NCBI GenBank assembly: GCA_963772515.1
Contig: CAVYXC010000002.1
Location: 310,001-374,000, forward strand
Source: JAFAHD01 sp963772515
GTDB taxonomy: Bacteria > Vulcanimicrobiota > Vulcanimicrobiia > Eremiobacterales > Eremiobacteraceae
Length of the DNA stretch: 64,000 nucleotides
Direction: 5' to 3'
Made by a program: the position numbers and the translations under genes. Positions 8,652-17,120 of the stretch are shown here, in pieces (within the stretch, counting starts at the first letter, position 1; each line of letters opens with the position of its first letter). The notes beneath the pieces were generated by a model. It made no database searches. It worked only from the letters and a program-made list of their open reading frames with translations, and was not told the origin of the DNA.

Positions 8652-11600
8652 TCAGATCTTCAGCGGTTGGAGGCCGGCGTCGCGCAGTGCGGCGTTGAAC
8701 GCCGCCACGTCTTTGCTTGCGAACGCTTGGTATTCGACGAGCACGTGCTCGACCTCAGTGTGGACCCGCGCCGCCTGCTCCTTATGGGCATCAAACGGCG
8801 GTTGCTGGGACTCGCTGAACAGCGTCTGCAACGTGAGGATCTCCTCGCGCACCTTGTCGGGATAGATGACGCTGTCTTCGTTGTTGCGTTGGTCCGACGT
8901 GATCTCGGCCTTCAGGGTTTCGATGCGCGCGAGCAGCGCATCGCCTTGTGCCACCATGGCCGGCTGCGGAACGCGGGCGCGCAGCGGCTTGAGCTGCGCC
9001 GCCGCTTGCGTGCGCAGCGACGCCAGCGAGTTGAGCACGACGTCGATCTGCGACAGCTCCGTGTTGAGCGCGGCGTCGAAGTCGTGACGTGCCTCGTAAT
9101 CGGCCTGCGTCCACGGCGCGCGAGGGTCGGGCTTGATCTCGACAGCGCGCGAGTAGCGCCGGCCGTCGACGTTGAGCACGACCGTGTAGCGGCCGGGCGC
9201 AACGCTAGCGCCTCCGTCTGGACCTCGGAAAAGAGGCGGCCCGGTCAGATATTTCACCGGCGGGTTTTCGCTGAAATCCCAGCTGATCCGATTGACGCCG
9301 GCCTTGTTGGTCACGTAGTATTTGGGATTGTCGTCGACGAGGTGCGTGCCTTCGAGACGCCGGACAGTCGTGCCGTTCGCGTCGACGATGTCGATCGTCG
9401 GTCGTTTGGCCGCGGACTTGTCCAAGTAGTAGTTGATCATGACGCCGACGTCGGGGATGTCGCCGACGAAGACGTTGGCCGGCTCGAGGTTGTCTTGAAG
9501 ATCTTCGCGATTCCATTGCCAGTATAGATATGACGTGCGTGGTTGAAATAAGTAGGTGCCCGCGGCTTGCGCCACCCCGAGCTGCTGGATCGGCGTAAGA
9601 TCGTCCAGGATGTACAGCGATCGTCCGTGCGTACCAAGGATGAGATCATCCGCGACCGGCTGCACGCGCAGGTCGCGCACCGCCGCGACCGGCAGATCGA
9701 GTTGAAACGATTTCCAGGTGGCGCCGCGGTCGAACGAGATCCATAAACTCTGTTCGAGCCCGGCATACAGGATGCTCGGGTTGCGCGGATCCTGACGGAT
9801 CACGCGCACTGGCTGGTCCGCCGGCAGCCCGGCCGAGATCGAACGCCAACTCACGCCGAAATCCTCGGTGACGAAAGCGTAAGGCGCGTAGTCGCCCATC
9901 AGATGACGGTCGATCGCGGCGAACGCCGTGCCGGCTGCGTACGGCGATGCGTCGATGTCTTGCACGTTGCCGTATGGTCCGATGCCCGTCATCGTGACGT
10001 TCTTCCAGTGCTCGCCGCCGTCGGTGGTCAACTGGACGAGGCCGTCGTCCGTTCCCACCCATAACACGTCAGGCTGCACTGGTGACGGCCCGATGTCCGT
10101 GATCGTGTTGAAGAACTCGGTGCCGGCGACGTCGGGCGTGATCGGTCCGCCCGAGATTTGTTGATGCTCCGCCTCGTTGCGCGTGAGGTCGGGACTGATC
10201 GCACTCCAGTGGCGGCCACGGTCGCTGGTCTTGAACACGACGTTCGCGCCGGTGTACGCGACATGTCCGTCGTGCGGCGAGAACACGAGCGGCGAGGTCC
10301 AGTTCCAGCGATATTGCAAGCCCGCGAGCGCGATGCCGTTGGTGTCACGAGGATAGGGCGAGACGTCGACGTTCTGCTGCGAGCGCATGTCGAAGATGCC
10401 GAGCTGCCCGTTCTCGACTTCATTCCAGACGAGGTTCGGGTCGAGCGGGTCTGGCCATACAAACGAGCCGTCGCCGCCATTGATGCTCAACCAGTCGCGG
10501 TTGAGCACACCGGCGACGTCGTTGCTGTCGGACGGTCCGCACATAGTCGTGTTGTCCTGGAGTCCGCCGCACACGTGATACGGCACCCGCAGATCGTAAC
10601 CGACCTTGTACACCTGACCGACCGGCACGTTGCCCATGTAGATCCAGGTGGTGCCGCCGTCGAACGAGGTCGCGACGCCGCCGTCGTTGGCTGAGACCAT
10701 GCGCTTGCCGTCGCGCGACCACCACATGTCGTGGTTGTCCTCGTGGATCGGCTTGCCCACGCGCTTGAACGTGCGCGCGCCGTTCGTGCTCTTCATCGTG
10801 AACTGCGAGAGCACGAGCAGCGTGTCGGGATCCGATGGGTCGACGCCGAGCCGGCTGAAGTAATATGGACGCTGATTGAGGATGGTGTCCGAGGACATCA
10901 GACGCCAGGTGTTTCCGTCGTCGTCAGAGCGCCACATCACGCCCCCTTTGGACTGGATGATCGCATAGACGCGGCCGCCGCGGCCGACCGCCAACCCGAT
11001 GCGCCCGGTCAAGCCATCCGGTAGTCCGTTGCCGGTCAGCTTCTGCCAGGTCTTGCCGCCGTCGGTAGAGCGGTAAAGGCCGCCGTCTGGTCCGCCGCTG
11101 ACCTGTTCCCACGGCCGGCGGCGGTATTGCCACATGCCCGCGAACACGACGTCGGGCTGGGTCGGATCCCACGCCATGTCCGATACGCCGGTCTGCGGCC
11201 CTACGTACAGGGTCTTGGTCCAGGTCTTGCCGCCGTCGGTGGTGCGATAGACACCGCGATCTTCGCTATCATTGAAGAGATCGCCCAGCGCGCCCACCAG
11301 CGCGGTGTTCGAATCGTGCGGATCGACGAGGATGCGCGAAATGTGTTCGGTCCGCTCGAGACCGCGGTGCGCCCATTTTGTTCCGCCGTCGGTCGACAGC
11401 CACACGCCGTCGCCCCACGAGACGTCAGAGCGCGGGTTGGCTTCACCCGTTCCGACCCATACAACGTTCTTGTTCGAGGGCGCGATCGCGATTGCACCGA
11501 TCGCGTTGACTGCGATCGAATCGCCGACAGATTCCCAGGTCGTACCGGCGTCGTGCGAACGCCAGACGCCGCCACCCGCCGCGCCGGCGTAATACAGAAA

Positions 11601-11765
11601 CGGGTCTGCGTCGGTGCCCGCCACTGCCGCCATCCTGCCGCCCGAGAGCGCCGGTCCGATCGCGCGCCATGTGAGATTCGCGTACGGCGATGTGTCACCG
11701 ACCGCCGGGACAGAAGTGCACACGACGAGCAAGCACGAGATTAACGTTTCGATATATCGACGCAT
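8652..11765 (-). CDS. Large secreted BNR-repeat/sortilin-type beta-propeller protein
   Basis: This is an exported protein of 1037 residues. The ATG at 11765 was chosen because it gives a clean signal peptide (MRRYIETLISCLLVVCTSV) with likely cleavage near VGD. Residues about 40-700 carry many Asp-box (BNR) repeats of the S-x-D-x-G-x-T-W form, for example SHDAGTTW, STDGGTKW, TTDGGKTW and SDDDGNTW, as in VPS10/sortilin and sialidase-like propellers. The C-terminal 350 residues contain an Ig-like stretch (SWDFSENPPVKYL, then a PGRYTVVLNV segment) and a helical tail. Such proteins are often annotated as glycosyl hydrolases, but no catalytic residue set is evident, so a binding or sorting role is as likely. 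It is a single gene, divergent from the short peptide cassette at 11.8-12.1 kb. Confidence 0.85.
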   Translation of the reverse strand: MRRYIETLISCLLVVCTSVPAVGDTSPYANLTWRAIGPALSGGRMAAVAGTDADPFLYYAGAAGGGVWRSHDAGTTWESVGDSIAVNAIGAIAIAPSNKNVVWVGTGEANPRSDVSWGDGVWLSTDGGTKWAHRGLERTEHISRILVDPHDSNTALVGALGDLFNDSEDRGVYRTTDGGKTWTKTLYVGPQTGVSDMAWDPTQPDVVFAGMWQYRRRPWEQVSGGPDGGLYRSTDGGKTWQKLTGNGLPDGLTGRIGLAVGRGGRVYAIIQSKGGVMWRSDDDGNTWRLMSSDTILNQRPYYFSRLGVDPSDPDTLLVLSQFTMKSTNGARTFKRVGKPIHEDNHDMWWSRDGKRMVSANDGGVATSFDGGTTWIYMGNVPVGQVYKVGYDLRVPYHVCGGLQDNTTMCGPSDSNDVAGVLNRDWLSINGGDGSFVWPDPLDPNLVWNEVENGQLGIFDMRSQQNVDVSPYPRDTNGIALAGLQYRWNWTSPLVFSPHDGHVAYTGANVVFKTSDRGRHWSAISPDLTRNEAEHQQISGGPITPDVAGTEFFNTITDIGPSPVQPDVLWVGTDDGLVQLTTDGGEHWKNVTMTGIGPYGNVQDIDASPYAAGTAFAAIDRHLMGDYAPYAFVTEDFGVSWRSISAGLPADQPVRVIRQDPRNPSILYAGLEQSLWISFDRGATWKSFQLDLPVAAVRDLRVQPVADDLILGTHGRSLYILDDLTPIQQLGVAQAAGTYLFQPRTSYLYWQWNREDLQDNLEPANVFVGDIPDVGVMINYYLDKSAAKRPTIDIVDANGTTVRRLEGTHLVDDNPKYYVTNKAGVNRISWDFSENPPVKYLTGPPLFRGPDGGASVAPGRYTVVLNVDGRRYSRAVEIKPDPRAPWTQADYEARHDFDAALNTELSQIDVVLNSLASLRTQAAAQLKPLRARVPQPAMVAQGDALLARIETLKAEITSDQRNNEDSVIYPDKVREEILTLQTLFSESQQPPFDAHKEQAARVHTEVEHVLVEYQAFASKDVAAFNAALRDAGLQPLKI

Positions 11766-11790
11766 CGGGCCGGAATTCGCGCGCGCGCGT

Positions 11791-11819
11791 TTGACAACCT
11801 CGCAACGGCGTGGTACCAT
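11791..11819 (+). promoter_or_regulatory. Strong sigma-70-type promoter for the 43-residue peptide gene
   Basis: A perfect TTGACA at 11791-11796 is followed by a 17-base spacer and TACCAT at 11814-11819. Transcription would start near 11826. It is the best-formed -35 box among the plus-strand promoters seen here. It drives nothing but the small gene at 11880 before a strong terminator. Confidence 0.65.
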
Positions 11820-11836
11820 GGCAACCTGTGTTGTAC

Positions 11837-11856
11837 CGGCCGAATCTTATTCGGCC
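11837..11856. repeat. Copy of the CGG-YCGA palindromic repeat family (variant)
   Basis: The arms GGCCGAAT (11838-11845) and ATTCGGCC (11849-11856) are perfectly complementary around a three-base loop CTT. The repeat sits in the predicted 5' leader of the short peptide gene, between promoter and ribosome-binding site. It resembles copies at 20.7, 46.6, 61.2 and 63.95-63.99 kb but carries GGCC where most have GGTC. Confidence 0.6.
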
Positions 11857-11879
11857 AGATCAATCGGAGGAGACGTTTT

Positions 11880-12011
11880 TTGAGCAAGTTCACGACGCCG
11901 CTGACGGTGACCGCGACCCTGACCGGGATCGCGTCGCTGTGCGTCATGCTCCGCAACGGTGCGGACGTGAACGGCGTTGGTGTGTGCGGGGATTTGCCTA
12001 ACGGCGTGTGA
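11880..12011 (+). CDS. Short peptide of 43 residues with TTG start, unknown function
   Basis: I do not recognise this product. It is supported by its signals: a strong promoter about 85 bases upstream, a perfect Shine-Dalgarno GGAGGAG at 11866-11872 seven bases before TTG, and a strong terminator 29 bases after the stop. The peptide begins MSKFTTPLTVTATLTGIA, has a moderately hydrophobic centre (LTGIASLCVML), two cysteines, and a glycine/asparagine-rich end (NGVGVCGDLPNGV). No signal-peptide cleavage site is clear. It could be a small membrane-associated or secreted peptide, a leader-like peptide or a precursor. No modification enzyme is adjacent. The alternative is that the transcript is itself a small RNA. 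Confidence 0.55.
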   Translation: MSKFTTPLTVTATLTGIASLCVMLRNGADVNGVGVCGDLPNGV

Positions 12012-12039
12012 GCCGGGTCGTGTGACCCGATCGATGCCG

Positions 12040-12075
12040 ACGAGGCCCCCGCACACTGCGGGGGCCTCGTTGTTT
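12040..12075 (+). terminator. Rho-independent terminator after the 43-residue peptide gene
   Basis: A 14-base perfect stem (12040-12053 pairing with 12057-12070, rich in G and C) closes a three-base loop and is followed by TGTTT. A smaller hairpin (CGGGTC-GTGT-GACCCG, 12014-12029) lies just before it. This closes a self-contained transcription unit of about 250 bases. Confidence 0.85.
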
Positions 12076-12114
12076 ATGTCCATCTCGCGCAAAGTGAAGA
12101 GGGGAGGTGAGATC

Positions 12115-12336
12115 ATGGATCGGGATTGGTTGCGAGCCGTACGCGAGCGGCAGGATGAGGTGCGCGAAGAAATCGTGCGCCATCGTCTGGGCGTCTCGCT
12201 GCGCGCGCGACGCGCACCCGCGCAGAACATCGCGGGCCGCTGGCGCCGCTCGCTGGGTCGGATCGTCATCGGGTTGGGTCATATCATCCACGGTGACGAG
12301 CGCTCCTCGGAGCGCGCCTCATTGCCGTGCAACTGA
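12115..12336 (+). CDS. Small basic protein of 73 residues, unknown function
   Basis: I do not recognise it. The reading frame begins at ATG 12115, preceded by GGGGAGGTGAGATC, a very good ribosome-binding site with suitable spacing. The protein is highly charged and helix-prone at the N-terminus (MDRDWLRAVRERQDEVREE) and arginine-rich in the middle (SLRARRAPAQ, GRWRRSLGR). A short hydrophobic patch (IVIGLGHII) is followed by a Ser/Glu tail ending in Cys-Asn. It is too short and uneven for confident topology, and could bind nucleic acid or the membrane surface. It follows the terminator at 12040-12075, so it would need its own promoter; I see no clear one. Confidence 0.5.
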   Translation: MDRDWLRAVRERQDEVREEIVRHRLGVSLRARRAPAQNIAGRWRRSLGRIVIGLGHIIHGDERSSERASLPCN

Positions 12337-12443
12337 CGGCGATGGCGGGCGTAAGAATCGGATGGCGTGCACGGCGCGCGGCGCGCACTATGCTGTGCGT
12401 CGTCACGCCATTCGATTGTACGTGAATCGCGGGCGTCGGCGAT

Positions 12444-12968
12444 CTATCGTACGTCCAAAGTCAGCGTAGTGGACCTAAGCTCGGCATAAACCGGGCCCTC
12501 ATAGACCAGCGTCAGAGCAGTTCCACAAGTGAAAGTGTACATTCCGGGCGTTCGAAAATCGTAGAGCATACCAAGGTCGTCGACCGGATTTACGTATGTC
12601 GAACCGCTGGCTAGATACATGCCCGTGTCTACGCTTGCAACGGATCCCGCTCCTCGATCGTCCTTCCCGATCGGAATACCGCCCGGACCGGTGCCTGTGA
12701 CCGTATATTCCCGAAGCCAGCCTATCCGAAAGATGCTTATCGGCGGCCCGAAGTTCGTTATTGCGAACTTTATCGCAATCGGCGCGGCTACATTCGTTAC
12801 TTGCTGTTCAAGTTTCGCAGCGAGCGCCAGGTGCCTGATGGTCGGGCCAAACGTATAGTTGCCTTGTGCTTGATCCTCTATGCCGTGCGCGCTTGCCCAT
12901 TGCATCGTTGCTGTAGTAAAGAGCAGAGCGCTCGCAAAAGCCATTCCATCCCGACGTGTTATGGCCAT
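12444..12968 (-). CDS. Exported protein of unknown function
   Basis: This 174-residue protein has a signal-peptide-like N-terminus (MAITRRDGMAFASALLFTTA, cleavage plausible after ASAHG). The mature part looks like a small beta-sandwich: alternating hydrophobic strands such as APIAIKFAITNFGPPISIF and REYTVTGTGPGGIPIG, and a cysteine in MYTFTCGTALTLVYEGPVYAEL. I recognise no family. Codon use is less GC-biased than in neighbours, which is visible in the many A/T third positions of the first half, so recent acquisition is possible. It lies 14 bases downstream of the second diguanylate cyclase gene on the same strand and may be co-transcribed. Confidence 0.6.
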   Translation of the reverse strand: MAITRRDGMAFASALLFTTATMQWASAHGIEDQAQGNYTFGPTIRHLALAAKLEQQVTNVAAPIAIKFAITNFGPPISIFRIGWLREYTVTGTGPGGIPIGKDDRGAGSVASVDTGMYLASGSTYVNPVDDLGMLYDFRTPGMYTFTCGTALTLVYEGPVYAELRSTTLTLDVR

Positions 12969-12982
12969 ATCACATCCCTTGG

Positions 12983-14230
12983 CTATGCACGCAGGCGGGC
13001 CCGCGAGAATGCGACTTGGTTTCGGCCCGCGTGTTTAGCTTCGTACATCCGTTGATCGGCGGCTTCGAGCAGTCTCTCGGTGGGTTGGCGCTCGTCGGGC
13101 GCGACGTCCATCGGGAAGTGCGCCACCCCAATGCTGATGGTGATATGGACGCCTGGCAGATCGGGTCGGGATGCTAGAGCGCTGAAATCCTCTGCGGCCA
13201 CGCGTGTGCACAGATTGCGGGCGAGCTCGATCGAAGCGTCTTTGCTTCGGTCGAGCAGAGCGATGCAGAACTCGTCGCCGCCGTTGCGTCCGGCAAAGCC
13301 ATGCGCTTGCTCCGCTGTTTGCGCGAAGATCGTGGCGAGGCTGCGTAGCAGCTGATCGCCCGCAGCATGCCCGAACGTATCGTTCCAATCCTTGAACCTA
13401 TCCGTGTCTATGAAGAACAACGCTACGTCGCGTGCTGCAGCCGGCCGTGTCTCGAGTCGGCGCGCGTCAACCTCGTCTCGCAATCGTTTCCGGAACCCAG
13501 CCGGCGTCAGCAGACCCGTGAGTTGATCGCGCGTTGCTTCGCGCCGCACACGGTCAGCGAAGAGAGCGCGCGCTAGCGCGTCGCCCGCCAGCGACGCGAC
13601 CGTCAAGAGCGTCATGACGTCGTCGTCGGCGAATGGCTGCGCGCGTGGCCGGTCCGCGTACAGCACGCCGATCAGCTCGGCGCGTTCATTTGTGCCGGGC
13701 GGTCGCACCAGCGGCACGGCCAGACCCCACACAGTGTCGCGGCTGCCGGCGATTGGACCCGCATTGACTCGCTGAAGCGCCGCTTCCGCGGCGAGGTCGT
13801 ACACACCGAGCTCCGCCGGCAAGCCGCTGGTATGCGGTCCGACGATCGCCGGCTTCCCTTCCCGACGAACCCAATCGGCGATGGTATCGCCGTCGTACGC
13901 CGCGCCCTCGCGCAAGAAGCCGACGTACCCGACGCCCGATCGCGCGCCCAGCATCAGGCGCGGCCCGTCGACATACAGGCACAGCAGTGACTGCGCGTGG
14001 AGCAAGGTCGCCGTCCGTTCGACGATGCGGCCACAGGTCGCCAACGTCGACTCACCGGTGGCGCCGGTCAGCGCCGGCGCGATGTGTTGGAGCGTTTCGA
14101 AACGAAGCTCGGCTCGTCGCGCTCGCCGGCGCAGCCCTATGATGACCACGCATTGGGCAACGACCAGCGCGGCGGCGATGAGGAAAAACACCGTCGCGAC
14201 GACATACGAGCCGTTCGCCCCCGGACTCAA
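12983..14230 (-). CDS. Membrane-anchored diguanylate cyclase (GAF-GGDEF)
   Basis: This is a 415-residue c-di-GMP synthase. One N-terminal membrane segment (VVATVFFLIAAALVVAQCVV, about residues 9-30) is followed by a GAF-like domain (about 45-225) and a GGDEF domain with intact GGDEF near residue 316. Unlike the enzyme at the window start, the position of the RxxD inhibition site reads EQAH, so product inhibition through that site is not expected. The C-terminal half includes the usual ITISIGVAHFP and AADQRMYEAKHAGRNQV segments. The gene overlaps the end of glmU by four bases (ATGA), so it is translationally coupled to cell-wall precursor synthesis, though a functional link is only suggestive. 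Confidence 0.9.
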   Translation of the reverse strand: MSPGANGSYVVATVFFLIAAALVVAQCVVIIGLRRRARRAELRFETLQHIAPALTGATGESTLATCGRIVERTATLLHAQSLLCLYVDGPRLMLGARSGVGYVGFLREGAAYDGDTIADWVRREGKPAIVGPHTSGLPAELGVYDLAAEAALQRVNAGPIAGSRDTVWGLAVPLVRPPGTNERAELIGVLYADRPRAQPFADDDVMTLLTVASLAGDALARALFADRVRREATRDQLTGLLTPAGFRKRLRDEVDARRLETRPAAARDVALFFIDTDRFKDWNDTFGHAAGDQLLRSLATIFAQTAEQAHGFAGRNGGDEFCIALLDRSKDASIELARNLCTRVAAEDFSALASRPDLPGVHITISIGVAHFPMDVAPDERQPTERLLEAADQRMYEAKHAGRNQVAFSRARLRA

Positions 14231-15561
14231 GCTTTCTTGACGTGCTCCTTCTTGGACATCGGTCGCGCGGGATTGCCGGCGACGCGCTCGCCGGCGGGTA
14301 CGTCGTGCGTGACCACTGAGCCTGCACCCGTTAGCGCTCCATCACCGACTTCCACCGGCGCGACAAGAGACGTGTTCGAGCCGATCAACGCACGAGCGCC
14401 GACTTTGGTCTTGTTCTTGCGCGTGCCGTCATAGTTGCACGTGATCGTGCCGGCGCCGATGTTCGCCTCGTCGCCGATCTCCGCGTCACCGAGATAGGCG
14501 AGATGGCTGGCCTTGGCCCCGCGACCGAGGCGCGAGTTCTTGATCTCGACGAAATTGCCGACGCGAGCCGCTTCCTGGATCTGCGCGCCGCCGCGGATGT
14601 GCGCGAACGGACCGACCCAGGCGCCGCTGGCGATAGCGGAATCGCGCACGACGGAATACGTGATCGTCACATCCTTGCCGACCGTCACGTTGTGCAGCGT
14701 CGTGCTCGGACCGATTTCAGACCCCGGCCCGACGACGCTGGTGCCGAGCACGTGGGTTTGCGGCCGCAGCGTGACGTCCGCCGCAAGGTCGACGTCGGCG
14801 TCTACATACGTCGTTTGCGGATCGACGATCGTGACTCCGGCCAGCATGTGGTCGCGCAGTATGCGACGCTGCATCACGCGGCGCGCGATGGCGAGCTCCA
14901 CCAAGGTGTTCACGCCGAGCACGCTTTTGTTATCATTGCTGATCACCGCCTCGACCAGGGCTCCCGAGTCGACCGCAAGCGCGACGCAGTCCGTTAGATA
15001 CAGCTCTTTTTGTGCGTTCTTGGTGTTGAGACGCTTCAAGTAGTCGCGGAGCGCCGATGCTTTGAAGCAATACACGCCTGCGTTGACCTCAGTGATCAGC
15101 AACTCGTCGGGTGTCGCGTCTGTGTGTTCGACGATCCGCGCGGGACGGCCCGATCGCCGCACGATGCGTCCGAAATTGGTCGCACCAGACATCTGCGTGG
15201 TGAGCATCGCCAGCGCAGCATGGCTGCGCTCGCGCGCGTCGATCACGGCGCCGAGCAGTTTTGGCGTCAGCAGCGGCATATCGGCGTTGACGATGAGCAC
15301 TGGGTCGTCGCCCGGCACCTCATCCATCGCCAGTTGGACGGCGTGACCGGTGCCATTTTGCGGTTCCTGCACGATGGCATGGGCGCCGAGTTTCTCGAGC
15401 GGCCCTTCGAGCTCGGGGCTGACGACGACGACGATCTTGGCCGGATCGATGCCGGTCTCGGCTACCGCCAGCAGCACATGCTCGAACATCGTGCGGCCGC
15501 ACAGCCGGTGCAGCACTTTGGGCACGCGGCTCTTCATGCGGGTGCCTTTACCGGCGGCCAA
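14227..15561 (-). CDS. glmU: Bifunctional UDP-GlcNAc pyrophosphorylase / glucosamine-1-phosphate acetyltransferase GlmU (start disrupted)
   Basis: GlmU makes UDP-N-acetylglucosamine for peptidoglycan and LPS. The N-terminal half is the uridylyltransferase (AAGKGTRMKS, then NGTGHAVQLA and NADMPLLTP). The C-terminal half is a left-handed beta-helix acetyltransferase (NFVEIKNSRLGRG, HLAYLGDAEIG, GTITCNYDG). From the only usual in-frame start, TTG 15561, it is 444 residues and lacks the first strand (AIIL). The same frame continues upstream as TNHANAII to the gltX stop codon. The ATG overlapping that stop is out of frame because AACC is duplicated; removing one AACC would give MNHANAIILAAGKG, a normal GlmU N-terminus. 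Function is firm; the actual start, or a sequence error, is the open point. Confidence 0.9.
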   Translation of the reverse strand: MAAGKGTRMKSRVPKVLHRLCGRTMFEHVLLAVAETGIDPAKIVVVVSPELEGPLEKLGAHAIVQEPQNGTGHAVQLAMDEVPGDDPVLIVNADMPLLTPKLLGAVIDARERSHAALAMLTTQMSGATNFGRIVRRSGRPARIVEHTDATPDELLITEVNAGVYCFKASALRDYLKRLNTKNAQKELYLTDCVALAVDSGALVEAVISNDNKSVLGVNTLVELAIARRVMQRRILRDHMLAGVTIVDPQTTYVDADVDLAADVTLRPQTHVLGTSVVGPGSEIGPSTTLHNVTVGKDVTITYSVVRDSAIASGAWVGPFAHIRGGAQIQEAARVGNFVEIKNSRLGRGAKASHLAYLGDAEIGDEANIGAGTITCNYDGTRKNKTKVGARALIGSNTSLVAPVEVGDGALTGAGSVVTHDVPAGERVAGNPARPMSKKEHVKKA

Positions 15562-15585
15562 GATGATCGCGTTCGCGTGGTTGGT

Positions 15586-17106
15586 TCATCGCGATCGCTC
15601 TGCTCCGATGGCATGCGGACGTTGCAGGCGCTCGAGCAACGCGTCGACGCGTGCCAGCGTCACGTCGCGCCCCAGAATACCGCAGACTTCGAAGATTCCA
15701 GGGCTCACCGCCTGGCCGGTGACGGCGACGCGAAGCGGATGGATGAACGCTGCAGCTTTGAGGCCCGTGCGCTCGGCAACGCCGCGGATCGCTTTTTCGA
15801 CCGCATCGGCCGTGAAGCCACCGGACGGAATGGCGCTCAACGCTTCGCGCACTTCGCGCAAGCGATCGACCGCTTCTGGCGTCGCGCAATACTTCGCCAG
15901 CGCCTCCGGCGCCGGCTCGATAGGTCCGCGCGTGAAGAAGTACGAGCCTTGATCGGCGATCTCGGCGACGGTATAGGCGCGCTCTTGCAAGAGGCCGACG
16001 ACGCGACCCACGTGCTGTGCATCGATGCGATCGGGGACGGACACGCGCCGCTCGAGCAATTCGACGACGCGCCGAGCAAGCTCAGCCGGCGGCAGCTGCT
16101 TGAGATACTCCTTGTTCATCCACGCGAGCTTGGCATGGTCGAAAATCGCCGGGTGTTTGACGACGCCCTCGATCGTGAAGTCGCGCACCATCTCGGGCCG
16201 CGTCATCAGCTCGCGATTGCCGCCGGGCGACCAGCCCAGCAATGCTAAGAAGTTCACCAGCGCCTCGGGCAGATAGCCGAGCGCTTCGTACTCGTTGACG
16301 AAGGTGGCGCCGTCGCGCTTGCTCAGCTTGCGACGCTGCTCGTTGAGGATGATCGGGATGTGCGCGAACGCCGGCGGCTGCCAGCCCAGTGCCTCGTAGA
16401 TGAGCAGCTGCTTAGGCGTGTTGGCAAGATGCTCTTCGCCGCGGATCACGTGCGTGATCTGCATCGCGTGATCGTCGACCACAGCCGCGAAGTTGTACAG
16501 CGGCCCGCCGTCGCTCTTGACGATGACGAAGTCGCCGATCGTCCCCGCGGGGAACTCGACCCTGCCGCGCACGATGTCGTCGACGACGACGGCGCGCAGC
16601 GGATCGACACGCATGCGCAGCGCCGGACGCACGCCTTGCGCGATCAGCTCCTCGCGCATGCGCGGCGTGAGACTCGCGCACGTGCATTCCCCGCTGCGTT
16701 CGTTCGCCGTCGCCGACTCCGGATCAGATGCGTCGTCGGGCTCTTCAGCGCGCTCATCGATCTTCTTGGGTCCGCAAAAACACTCGTATACCGCGTTGCG
16801 CACGAGCAGTTCGCGCGCCGCTGCCTGGTGCAACTCGACGCGCTCGCGCTGCCGGTACGGGCCGAACGGACCGCCGACGTCGGGGCCTTCATCCCAATCG
16901 AGCTCGAGCCAGCGCAACGCGCGGTAGATCGCGTCGACGTACTCATCCGAATACCGGGTGCTGTCAGTGTCCTCGACGCGCAGCACGAACGTGCCGCCGT
17001 TATGGCGCGCGAAAAGCCAGTTGAAGAGCGCTGTGCGCGCGCCGCCCACATGAAGATAGCCGGTCGGACTCGGTGCGAAGCGCACTCGGACCGGCGCCGT
17101 GCCCAC
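15586..17106 (-). CDS. gltX: Glutamyl-tRNA synthetase
   Basis: This class I aminoacyl-tRNA synthetase has 506 residues from GTG 17106. The HIGH-type motif is in FAPSPTGYLHVGGART and the KMSKS-type motif reads KLSKRDG. A CxC...CxC pair (CFC and CTC about 30 residues apart, near residues 120-150) resembles the zinc site of E. coli GluRS. The C-terminal part is the helical anticodon-binding domain. GTG 17106 was chosen because it precedes the first conserved strand (VRVRFAPSP) by five residues and lies 14 bases after the previous gene. The reading frame continues past its TGA straight into glmU, so the two are separated by one stop codon in one frame. Discrimination between Glu-tRNA and Gln-tRNA charging cannot be read here. 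Confidence 0.95.
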   Translation of the reverse strand: MGTAPVRVRFAPSPTGYLHVGGARTALFNWLFARHNGGTFVLRVEDTDSTRYSDEYVDAIYRALRWLELDWDEGPDVGGPFGPYRQRERVELHQAAARELLVRNAVYECFCGPKKIDERAEEPDDASDPESATANERSGECTCASLTPRMREELIAQGVRPALRMRVDPLRAVVVDDIVRGRVEFPAGTIGDFVIVKSDGGPLYNFAAVVDDHAMQITHVIRGEEHLANTPKQLLIYEALGWQPPAFAHIPIILNEQRRKLSKRDGATFVNEYEALGYLPEALVNFLALLGWSPGGNRELMTRPEMVRDFTIEGVVKHPAIFDHAKLAWMNKEYLKQLPPAELARRVVELLERRVSVPDRIDAQHVGRVVGLLQERAYTVAEIADQGSYFFTRGPIEPAPEALAKYCATPEAVDRLREVREALSAIPSGGFTADAVEKAIRGVAERTGLKAAAFIHPLRVAVTGQAVSPGIFEVCGILGRDVTLARVDALLERLQRPHAIGAERSR

Positions 17107-17120
17107 GAACCCGCTGCCCT

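Noticed and set aside
12305..12320. GCGCTC-CTCG-GAGCGC hairpin as a terminator
   Set aside because: It lies inside the 73-residue protein frame and has no T-run.
15586..15588. TGA between gltX and glmU as a selenocysteine codon (selD is in the window)
   Set aside because: The TGA sits at the natural end of GltX, not at a redox-active site, and no SECIS-like stem-loop follows; a duplicated AACC explains the glmU start better.
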